Shown here piece by piece: positions 44,771 through 52,093 of a DNA stretch of 64,000 bases (its first letter is position 1; every line of letters begins with the position of its first letter). The stretch lies in contig NZ_CM002917.1 in NCBI RefSeq assembly GCF_000154705.2, positions 700,461-764,460 of the forward strand, written 5' to 3'. Under the pieces are notes generated by a model. The model saw only the letters and a list, made by a program, of their open reading frames with translations, had not been told where the DNA came from and searched no databases. A program made the position numbers and the translations under genes. The DNA is from Hoeflea phototrophica DFL-43 (GTDB taxonomy: Bacteria; Pseudomonadota; Alphaproteobacteria; Rhizobiales; Rhizobiaceae).

Positions 44771-45376
44771 TTGTCCATTCAAACGGCGACCGATCTCATT
44801 CTCGATGTTGTACGTGCAGCAGACCCGGCAACGGCGCAGAAGGCTGAAGCAATGCTCGAAGCGGCTTCGGTGCGCAAAGCCGAAAACGCGTCCCGGACTC
44901 CTGCCTTTGAGCGGCAATTGCTTGCGTCCACCGGCATGTCGGCTCTGCCAGCCTCAAACGAGGTCCCGGCGTCCATTGCAGACAATGCACCCGAGGCCAG
45001 GGTTGTCGACAAGACGGCTGAAACCTATCAGCGCTTTGAGGCGATGATCCTGCAGAAATTCATCGGCTCCATGCTGCCTCAGGACAGCGAGGAGCTTTAT
45101 GGCAAGGGCACCGCCGGCGAAATCTGGAAAGGCATGATGGCTGAGCAATTGGGCATGGTGCTGGCCAAGGGCGGCGGCATCGGCATTGCGGACCGTATGC
45201 TGGAGGACCGGATCGGCGTTGCCCCCGAATCCGCTGATGCGATTGATTCCAACGTCACCAACCGGGCCGCCAATATGATCAATCAGTTCCAGATGCAGAT
45301 CCTGGCCGATGTCAACGGATCCGACGCGTCGGACGCTGCCAATGACACCAACCGATCCACCGCTTGGAGAGCATGA
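44771..45376 (+). CDS. flgJ: FlgJ-like rod-binding protein without muramidase domain
   Basis: A 201-residue protein with the rod-binding part of FlgJ (YQRFEAMILQKFIGSMLPQD, then LYGKGTAGEIWKGMMAEQLG, GIGIADRML). The C-terminal muramidase domain of enterobacterial FlgJ is absent. I chose the TTG at 44771, preceded by GGGGGAAG; an upstream TTG at 44738 lacks a good site. The peptidoglycan-cutting role may be filled by the transglycosylase at 34048. It overlaps the next gene by four bases. Confidence 0.82.
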   Translation: MSIQTATDLILDVVRAADPATAQKAEAMLEAASVRKAENASRTPAFERQLLASTGMSALPASNEVPASIADNAPEARVVDKTAETYQRFEAMILQKFIGSMLPQDSEELYGKGTAGEIWKGMMAEQLGMVLAKGGGIGIADRMLEDRIGVAPESADAIDSNVTNRAANMINQFQMQILADVNGSDASDAANDTNRSTAWRA

Positions 45377-45753
45377 TGGCCATGACCGAAGCCCACACAC
45401 AGGATCAACGTATTCAACTCGTCCTCTCCCGCCTTGAAACCGTCATCGACGCCGAGAACAAGGCGCTGGGCGTTGAACGTGACTATGACCTCAAGCGTTC
45501 CAATGCTCTGAAGAGCCGTTGCCTCTACGACATGACGATGTTGTTCAAGAATATTCGTCCAGGCCAGCTTGCTCCGGGCCACAAACGCCGGCTCGACAGT
45601 GTTCGCGCCAAGCTCGATGTCAACCAGGCCAAGGTCAAGGCGCATATGGACGCGGTACGCGACATCGCCGATATGATCAAGGAGAGCGTGGCGGAATCCG
45701 AAGCCGACGGAACCTACTCGGCGGAACAGTTCCAGGGCTATAGTCTGTCATGA
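45373..45753 (+). CDS. FlgN-like export chaperone
   Basis: A 126-residue helical protein (RIQLVLSRLETVIDAENKAL, then SRCLYDMTMLFKNIRPGQLA) that resembles FlgN, the chaperone for the junction proteins FlgK and FlgL. It overlaps flgJ and the next gene by four bases each, so it belongs to the late flagellar unit. Starts at 45373 and 45376 are both possible. Confidence is moderate because FlgN is poorly conserved. Confidence 0.68.
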   Translation: MMAMTEAHTQDQRIQLVLSRLETVIDAENKALGVERDYDLKRSNALKSRCLYDMTMLFKNIRPGQLAPGHKRRLDSVRAKLDVNQAKVKAHMDAVRDIADMIKESVAESEADGTYSAEQFQGYSLS

Positions 45754-46307
45754 TCAAACTGCTGATCACCGGCGTGTGGATCTCGGTGGTGGCGCTCGCG
45801 TCAGTTTATTTCTCGGTGCAGATGGCCAATACGCCGGAGGATGAAGAGCCGGTTCCGGCCCTGTTTGGCGGGCTTGAAACCATTCGTGGCGATGTCACCT
45901 CGATCCCAGTGATCAGCGGAGGCAGAGTGACGGGCTATTTCCTCACCCGCCTGTCCTACACCATTGATCCATCAAAGGCCGCATTGATGACCATTCCCGT
46001 CAAGGATCTGGTCACCGACGCTCTCTATACGTCATTGGTGGGCGACAACCTGATCGATTTTCCGAACATGAAGCGGTTCGATCTCGAAGGCTTTAAGGCG
46101 CATATTCGCGACTCCATAAATGAACGCCTTGGAGACAAGGTGTTCCATGACGTGCTGGTCGAGCAGATCGACTACCTCTCCAAGGAGGATATCCGGTCCA
46201 ACATGGGTGGTGGCGGTAACCTGAACATCAAGGAAGGCGATCCGGTTGGAAGCGAGGGAAAACCCGCCTCAAAACCTGCTGAGGCCGGTGCAGCTCCATC
46301 GCAGTAG
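45750..46307 (+). CDS. Single-pass membrane protein, FliL-like shape
   Basis: A 185-residue protein with one N-terminal membrane helix (residues of about 3-24) and a periplasmic domain ending in a Gly/Asn/Lys tail. The central part (GYFLTRLSYTIDPSKAALMT and DKVFHDVLVEQIDYLSKEDI) recalls the FliL domain in order of strands and the late helix, but likeness is weak. A true FliL is at 23887. It overlaps the FlgN-like gene by four bases and is the last gene of the flagellar region. Function unknown. Confidence 0.7.
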   Translation: MIKLLITGVWISVVALASVYFSVQMANTPEDEEPVPALFGGLETIRGDVTSIPVISGGRVTGYFLTRLSYTIDPSKAALMTIPVKDLVTDALYTSLVGDNLIDFPNMKRFDLEGFKAHIRDSINERLGDKVFHDVLVEQIDYLSKEDIRSNMGGGGNLNIKEGDPVGSEGKPASKPAEAGAAPSQ

Positions 46308-46316
46308 CGGGCCGCT

Positions 46317-47306
46317 TCAGTTGCTTTCGGGATTCCGGTACTGCTCGTTGACGAGGCCGACCTCGGCCATCAACCGTCCGGTGGCCACCTGCATGTGATA
46401 GAGCCCGATCACCGCTGAGCCACTCTGGATCCACAGTCGCACACCGCGCAGGGGAGATGCGGCAAGCAGCGCCAGTGATTTGGCAAGCCGCCGCAGACGC
46501 CCGGCAAAGCCGGGGTTCAGACGTTTCTCTATGATCGCCGAAATCGCGCCATTGCGCAGGGACCGGGCATTGAGCCAGGAGAACTCGGCACGGCGCGCGG
46601 GCAGGGTCTCCATCACAACCGCTTCCGCGCACCAGGCGAATTTGAAGCCTTTCGCCTTGGCGCGGCGGTAGAAATCGCTGTCGCCGCCGCCAATGAAGTT
46701 GAAAGCAGGGTCAAGAAACGGATGTGGCATGGCGTCAAGCACCTTGCGCGAGATCAGCACATTGCCTGACGAATAGAGGATCGGAACCGGGCCGGTCGTG
46801 GCATAGTGTGGCCGGAAAACCGGATGCGTCCGCCAGCGCTCAAGTGCCGGATCGGAAAACACCGGCGCCTGTGGCCCGCCAACCAGATCAGCTCCGGTGC
46901 GCTCTGCTGTGTTCAAAAGCCTTTCCAGCCATGCCGGTCCGGCGAGCTCATCATCATCGATCACCGCGATGTGCGACAAGCCGGGAAATTCAGCCAGAGC
47001 GGTGTGCCATCCGGCATTGTAGGCATGACAATTGCCGCGTTCATGAGCGACGATCACCAGACCGTTCAGCGCTGATGTCTCGAACCATTTTGCCGCAGCC
47101 TCAGCACCCTCGAGCCCCTCGGCATCATTGTCCATAACGATGACCGCGACCTCAGAACCAAGGCCCTGAGCTTCCAGCGAATTCAACGTCGCCAAAAGGT
47201 GCTCCGGCCTGCGAAAGGTCGGCAAGGTTATGGCAACCCGCACTGCTTCGGGTTTCAGGCCCGCGGAACGGGCCTTCTGGGTAATCTCTTTGCGATCTGG
47301 CAGCAT
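46317..47306 (-). CDS. Family 2 glycosyltransferase
   Basis: A 329-residue GT-A type enzyme that would transfer a sugar during surface-polysaccharide synthesis. It has the N-terminal nucleotide-binding segment (VAITLPTFRRPEHLLATLNS), the metal-binding DDD motif (HIAVIDDDELAGPAWLE) and the late GGGDSDFYRRAKAKGFK segment. The C-terminus carries amphipathic helices. The ATG at 47306 has AAGGAAG upstream; longer starts at 47333 and 47369 are possible. It converges with the last flagellar gene and is divergent from the next glycosyltransferase. Confidence 0.85.
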   Translation of the reverse strand: MLPDRKEITQKARSAGLKPEAVRVAITLPTFRRPEHLLATLNSLEAQGLGSEVAVIVMDNDAEGLEGAEAAAKWFETSALNGLVIVAHERGNCHAYNAGWHTALAEFPGLSHIAVIDDDELAGPAWLERLLNTAERTGADLVGGPQAPVFSDPALERWRTHPVFRPHYATTGPVPILYSSGNVLISRKVLDAMPHPFLDPAFNFIGGGDSDFYRRAKAKGFKFAWCAEAVVMETLPARRAEFSWLNARSLRNGAISAIIEKRLNPGFAGRLRRLAKSLALLAASPLRGVRLWIQSGSAVIGLYHMQVATGRLMAEVGLVNEQYRNPESN

Positions 47307-47450
47307 GGCCGTCTTCCTTCGAATGTCCGCCATCCAAACACACGAATCTGAAGATTGCCTGAAGTCCACTCAAAGCATTTGCACGGGGTGCTTAACCAGC
47401 CCTTCAAGGGATTGCGGTATGACGGGATGCTGCAATTGATGGGATCGCGC

Positions 47451-48623
47451 ATGCATTTCGTTTTCATTTCGTCGCTGGTGCCTGTAGCTGCACCTGCCTC
47501 AGGCTATGACATCGCCAACCGGGTGATTGCCGATGCCATCCGTCTTTTGGGCCACAAGCTTTCGGTCATCGGGTTCCTTCAGCCCGGCCATCAGGCGGCC
47601 GCCACTGGCGAGACAAGGCTTCTGGGTGAGATGGAAGTCACCAATGCCCGTGTTGGAAAGCTCCAGAAAGCGCTGTGGCTCAAGAATGCGTTCGTTCATG
47701 GCGAGCCGGTGTCCGTCGCCAAGATGCATGCGGTGAGCCCGGCCGCCGTCCAGGCCGCGCTGGATTCCTTAGGGCCGGTTGACGGGCTGATCCTCAATTC
47801 GGTGCAGCTGTCAGGCGCGTTCCACGACATTTTCAAGCCCTATCCGCATGTGTTCATCGCCCACAATGTCGAAAGCCGCACCGCCGCCTCCAATGCCGGA
47901 CTGGCTTCAAACACCCTGACCCGCATGCTCTACGCCCGGGATGCAAGGCTTCTGGCTCGCCTCGAGGACGAGCTATGCTCCGCCGCCCGTCACGTCTTCA
48001 CTCTTTCGGAAGCGGACCGGATCGATCTTGGCCTGGACAAGCAAGGCCGTTCCACGACCTTGCCGCTGGTCACCTCCGTGGTCCCACCTGAGCCCGCGAG
48101 CCCGCGCACGCCACTCTATGATGCCGGCATGATCGGCTCCTGGAGCTGGGCTGCCAATCGCGCCGGTCTTGACTGGTTCCTGGATCATGTCGTCCCGTTG
48201 CTGCCGGACGATTTCAGCATTGCGATTGCCGGAGGGTTCGGATCGCAGATGCCCGAAGCCCCCTCCAATGTTCGGTTTCTTGGCCGTGTGCCTGACGCTC
48301 GCGACTTCGTCCGCTCCTGCCGCATCATTCCGCTGGTGTCCCAGACTGGCACAGGGGTTCAGTTGAAGACCATCGAGACCTTTGAAATGGGCCTGCCGGC
48401 CGTTGCGACGGCCAATGCCCTGCGCGGGATCGCGGAGATCCCCGCCAATTGTGTCCGTGCCGACGACCCGGCTGCCTTCGCCGAAGCCTTGCAGGCGCAA
48501 ATCGAAACTGCCCGCATGGGCAACAGCACCGACAGCGACGGGCGAACATTCCACAAGCGCCAGTTGGAAGGTCTGAAACAGGGGCTTTCAAGCGGATTGG
48601 CGGACTGGCCAAGTCATGGTTAA
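47451..48623 (+). CDS. Family 4-like glycosyltransferase
   Basis: A 390-residue GT-B type glycosyltransferase. The start reads like the first strand of a GT-B fold (MHFVFISSLVPVAAPASGYD), and the C-terminal half has the donor-site features (IGSWSWAANRAGLDWFLDHV, NVRFLGRVPD, RIIPLVSQTGTGVQLKTIE with the conserved Glu). Starts at 47427 and 47355 are also open. The product is unknown, but the neighbours (GT2, WecG-like, flippase, Wzz) place it in a polysaccharide pathway. Confidence 0.82.
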   Translation: MHFVFISSLVPVAAPASGYDIANRVIADAIRLLGHKLSVIGFLQPGHQAAATGETRLLGEMEVTNARVGKLQKALWLKNAFVHGEPVSVAKMHAVSPAAVQAALDSLGPVDGLILNSVQLSGAFHDIFKPYPHVFIAHNVESRTAASNAGLASNTLTRMLYARDARLLARLEDELCSAARHVFTLSEADRIDLGLDKQGRSTTLPLVTSVVPPEPASPRTPLYDAGMIGSWSWAANRAGLDWFLDHVVPLLPDDFSIAIAGGFGSQMPEAPSNVRFLGRVPDARDFVRSCRIIPLVSQTGTGVQLKTIETFEMGLPAVATANALRGIAEIPANCVRADDPAAFAEALQAQIETARMGNSTDSDGRTFHKRQLEGLKQGLSSGLADWPSHG

Positions 48624-48635
48624 CAAAAGATTAAC
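48620..48635 (+). promoter_or_regulatory. CtrA-type box upstream of the WecG/TagA gene
   Basis: TTAA (48620-48623), seven bases, TTAAC (48631-48635): a full consensus match that overlaps the stop of the previous gene and lies 62 bases before the ATG at 48698. Confidence 0.5.
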
Positions 48636-48697
48636 AGGAGGTTTAACCGAGATTGGTGATCCGCAATGCGAGCCTTTTCAGGAGATGCTAATACCAA

Positions 48698-49537
48698 ATG
48701 CGGATGCACGGCGAACCAAATTGGCAGGCCGGTGCCCGAAGTGGGCTTGGAAACTTGATGCAAGAACAACACTGTGAACAACATCGCGATATCATGGGTA
48801 TTCGCGTCGCGGCACTCAAATGGGGGGATGCTCTGCGCAATGTGGAAGAGGCCCTCAATGCTGACGGGCCTCAGCGGATCTTCAATTTCCTCAACGCCAA
48901 CAATGCCAATCTGGCTATGCGCAATCAGACCTACTGGCAGGGGCTTCGCCGGTGTGAAGTGCTGCCCGATGGCGTCGGCGTCGACATTGCCTCACGTACC
49001 CTCTATGGCACCGCTTTCCCAGCCAATCTGAACGGCACCGATCTCATTCCCGCTGTGCTGGTGCATATCGAAAGGCCATTGACCATCGCATTGATCGGCG
49101 CCCGGCCGGAAATCCTCGCCAAGGCGCTTGTCAATTTCCAGGCGGCCACGCCCTGGCATCGCTTTCATGCGGTGTCTGATGGATATTTCGATCAGGCAGA
49201 CAGCGAGGCGGTGCTTGACAGGCTCGCTGAGCTGGATCCGGACATCACTCTGGTCGCGCTTGGCAGCCCCGCCCAGGAACTCTGGATCGATAGCCACATC
49301 CGGCCCGGACATGGCCGTGTCGTCTTTGGTGTCGGCGCGCTGTTCGATTTTGTCTCCGGCTCGGTTGCACGGGCGCCGAAATATTTTCGCGATCTGCGCA
49401 TCGAATGGCTCTGGCGACTAATCCAGGAACCCTCACGGCTGTGGCGGCGTTACATTCTGGGAAATCCTGTCTTTCTTTTTAATCTTCTGAGATACAAGCT
49501 GGCGGGAACCAACCGGAACAACCGGATCATGGCGTAG
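48698..49537 (+). CDS. WecG/TagA/CpsF family glycosyltransferase
   Basis: A 279-residue GT26-type enzyme. Family marks are IFNFLNANNANLAMRN, PDGVGVDIASRTLYG, the VALGSPAQELWI segment and the C-terminal APKYFRDLRIEWLWRLIQEP followed by SRLWRRY. Members add an N-acetylmannosamine-type or similar second sugar to a lipid-linked primer in exopolysaccharide or teichoic-acid routes. The N-terminal 30 residues are variable; ATGs at 48704 and 48758 are alternatives. A CtrA-like box is upstream. Confidence 0.9.
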   Translation: MRMHGEPNWQAGARSGLGNLMQEQHCEQHRDIMGIRVAALKWGDALRNVEEALNADGPQRIFNFLNANNANLAMRNQTYWQGLRRCEVLPDGVGVDIASRTLYGTAFPANLNGTDLIPAVLVHIERPLTIALIGARPEILAKALVNFQAATPWHRFHAVSDGYFDQADSEAVLDRLAELDPDITLVALGSPAQELWIDSHIRPGHGRVVFGVGALFDFVSGSVARAPKYFRDLRIEWLWRLIQEPSRLWRRYILGNPVFLFNLLRYKLAGTNRNNRIMA

Positions 49538-49633
49538 CGCCACACCGGGTCTCGGAGGCGGCATGCTGTATCAATCCTGATGCACGTTCAGTTCGCCATC
49601 AAGAGCAGCATTGTCAAACGGGCCGAAGTTTCC

Positions 49634-50512
49634 ATGAAGACTGCCATCATGACCGCTTCCTATGTCGCCGATTTTGAGCGGTGTGCGCTCTTGTGCGAGA
49701 GCATGGACCGGTTCATGCAAGGCCAATGCCATCATTATCTGCTGGTCGAGGACAACGACGTCAAACTCTTCAAGACGCTTGAAGGTGCCAAGCGGACGGT
49801 GGTCAGCGAATCCGAATTGTTTCCCGCCTGGTTGCGGGCGTTTCCGGATCCCTTCAGCCTGGGCAGGCGCCGGGTCTGGCTTTCACCCTTCTCCCTGCCG
49901 CTGCGTGGCTGGCATGCCCAGCAATTGCGCCGTCTCGCCATGTCCCGCCTTGTCGAGGCCGATGCCCTTTTGTCGATTGATTCCGATGTGGTGCTCGTCC
50001 GCCCCTTCGATCCCGCGGATCTGTGGAGCGATGGCCGGCTGCGCATGTTCCGCGCTGACAATGGTGCGCATGATGCCACTCCGGGCCATCTGGCCTGGCT
50101 CGCCCATGCCGGTGATATACTCGGCCTGCCGCAGCGGCCCGACCCGGCGCACGACTACATTTCAAACATGGTCGCCTGGCGCATGGATACCGCGCGTGCC
50201 CTCCTCGACCACGTTGAAGCACGATCCGGCAAGAGCTGGATCCGGGCGGTGATTGCCTCGCGCGACATCTCCGAATGCATGATCTATGGCCGCTTTGCCG
50301 ATGAAATCCTGGGTGGTGCCGGGCATCGTCCCGATGCGCGCTCGCTGTCTCATGTGCTCTGGTTCAAGGAAACCTTCCCGCAAACCAGCGAGGGTCTTGC
50401 TGATTTCATGAGTGGGCTGCGGCCCGATCAGGTTGCGATCGGCGTGCAGTCCTTTGTCGGGCATCCGCTTTCCGAGATCCGGCGGCTTGCCTTTTCGGTG
50501 ACGCCTGTCTGA
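49634..50512 (+). CDS. DUF6492-type protein, probable glycosyltransferase
   Basis: A 292-residue protein with a GT-A-like start (MKTAIMTASYVADFERCALL), a DSD motif (LLSIDSDVVLVRPFD) and a conserved HDYISNMVAWRM segment, as in proteins annotated DUF6492 in rhizobia. The DSD suggests a sugar-nucleotide-dependent transferase. The ATG at 49634 lies in front of the first strand; a start at 49580 is open but has no clear ribosome-binding site. Substrate unknown; the place in the polysaccharide block is the only hint. Confidence 0.75.
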   Translation: MKTAIMTASYVADFERCALLCESMDRFMQGQCHHYLLVEDNDVKLFKTLEGAKRTVVSESELFPAWLRAFPDPFSLGRRRVWLSPFSLPLRGWHAQQLRRLAMSRLVEADALLSIDSDVVLVRPFDPADLWSDGRLRMFRADNGAHDATPGHLAWLAHAGDILGLPQRPDPAHDYISNMVAWRMDTARALLDHVEARSGKSWIRAVIASRDISECMIYGRFADEILGGAGHRPDARSLSHVLWFKETFPQTSEGLADFMSGLRPDQVAIGVQSFVGHPLSEIRRLAFSVTPV

Positions 50513-50561
50513 GGCTTGCCTGGCGTGAGCGCCGCCACACGCAAGAACTCGCCCTGCGGCT

Positions 50562-51827
50562 TCAGATCGGCCGTTTCCGGTTGCTGCGCAGCGCCTGGTA
50601 GGTGAGCAGCGCGGACTGGACGTAGAGCACGAAGAACAAGACGTTCATCATCTGCACCCAGACCGGGATCTCCGCCCCCAAGCCGAGCACATAGGCCAGA
50701 AGCAGCGCTTTCATCGCGCCCAGCGAAGTCAGGACCAGCATCCGGATCACGGTGCGGCCGGTGGCGTAGAGCAATTCCGAGTGATACTCGATGAGATTGC
50801 GGAACGCCGGGACCAGAGCCACCAGAACAAGCATCGGCGCAACCTCGGCCACGTTCTTGCCCAGTGCATTGGGGAAGATCCAGAGGAAGCCCGCCATGCC
50901 CAGAAGCCCTGCGGTCGAGATGGCGGCAACTCCGCCCTCCAGCATGATCCGGGTCTTTACACTTTCAAGCAGCGTGGCAGTGCGCATCAGCCGCTGTGTC
51001 AGCAAGGTCAGGAAGGCGCGGACCGGAAGCGCCGTCAGATCCACAAGCCGCATGATAATGGCATAGATGCCTGCGGCTTCAGCGCCACCGAGCGAAAGCA
51101 CCAGCACCTTGTCGAGCTCTGACTGTATGTAGAACAGCATCTCGGCACCTGCCACCGAAACCGCATCGACCCAGCGCCGGATGTACAGCACCGGTTTCCA
51201 CCGAAGCCTGACACGGGGGTAGAAAAACACCACCGCCAGCAGTGCCGCCAGGCCATTGGCGCCGAAATAGTACCAGCCCCAGGTGGAAAGCGAGCCATCT
51301 GCCAGCCAGGCGAAGAGAACAGCTGCGATGGTCTTGAGCGCGGTCGCCGCCACTACCAGCGAGGAACCGGCGCCAAACCGGTTTACCCCGTAGCTGATGA
51401 TGACGACGATCTCCATGATCCGCCAGCACAGCACTTCGGCCACGATGATTTTCGCAAATGTTGCGAGTGCCATCTGATCGTTGAAGATCAGCCAGTGGGT
51501 TGCCCAGGCGGCAAGCGCGATAACCGGCAATGAGAGCACCAGACCGGCCAGAAACCCGGCGGTGTAGACGCCAAGCAACCGCTGTTTCACGGTGGCGATC
51601 CGGTAGAGTGGGGAAACGAAGCCGAACGCCATCAGCCGCGAGAGCATGATCCCGCAAGCCGATGCGGTGGCGAACAGTCCGAAATCGGAGATCGACAGCG
51701 TGTTTGCGATCGCAATGAAATAGACCAGCGAAATCACCAGCCGGCCCACTGATCCGCCGATCATCGAGAGATAGGCGCGGATTGAGGCCCTGTATGTGTC
51801 GGCAAGGTGTTTCAGGCGCGCGATCAT
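50562..51827 (-). CDS. Polysaccharide flippase (Wzx type)
   Basis: A 421-residue membrane protein with about twelve hydrophobic segments, without a signal peptide, of the oligosaccharide flippase (Wzx/MATE-like) kind: it begins with MIGGSVGRLVISLVYFIAIA near residue 22, a typical first helix of the family. It would move lipid-linked repeat units across the inner membrane. It is the only minus-strand gene among the plus-strand polysaccharide genes. The ATG at 51827 follows GGATAGAG; 51863 is an alternative. Confidence 0.85.
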   Translation of the reverse strand: MIARLKHLADTYRASIRAYLSMIGGSVGRLVISLVYFIAIANTLSISDFGLFATASACGIMLSRLMAFGFVSPLYRIATVKQRLLGVYTAGFLAGLVLSLPVIALAAWATHWLIFNDQMALATFAKIIVAEVLCWRIMEIVVIISYGVNRFGAGSSLVVAATALKTIAAVLFAWLADGSLSTWGWYYFGANGLAALLAVVFFYPRVRLRWKPVLYIRRWVDAVSVAGAEMLFYIQSELDKVLVLSLGGAEAAGIYAIIMRLVDLTALPVRAFLTLLTQRLMRTATLLESVKTRIMLEGGVAAISTAGLLGMAGFLWIFPNALGKNVAEVAPMLVLVALVPAFRNLIEYHSELLYATGRTVIRMLVLTSLGAMKALLLAYVLGLGAEIPVWVQMMNVLFFVLYVQSALLTYQALRSNRKRPI

Positions 51828-52014
51828 CTCTATCCGGGGGCAATGCGTTTGCGTTGCGTGCAAACCATGTTTCAGCCTGCAAACCCTACTGGAAAAACGT
51901 TAATTCGGCGTTTGGATACAGCTTTGGGTCAACATTGAGAGCTGATTTGGAACCGTCGCCTCACCGGGCTAATTCACGGAATAATTGGCGGAAAAGGAGC
52001 TTTTCCCGGGAACA

Positions 52015-52030
52015 TTAACCATTTGTTACC
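52015..52030 (+). promoter_or_regulatory. CtrA-type box upstream of the Wzz/GumC gene
   Basis: TTAA (52015-52018), seven bases, TTACC (52026-52030): the CtrA consensus with one mismatch, 63 bases before the ATG at 52094. A 10-base palindrome TTCCCGGGAA is next to it (52003-52012). Confidence 0.4.
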
Positions 52031-52093
52031 CATGAATTTATAGACTGCCTTAACGAAGATGAAATCTCGCCAACAGAGGCGCTCCGGCCAGAC

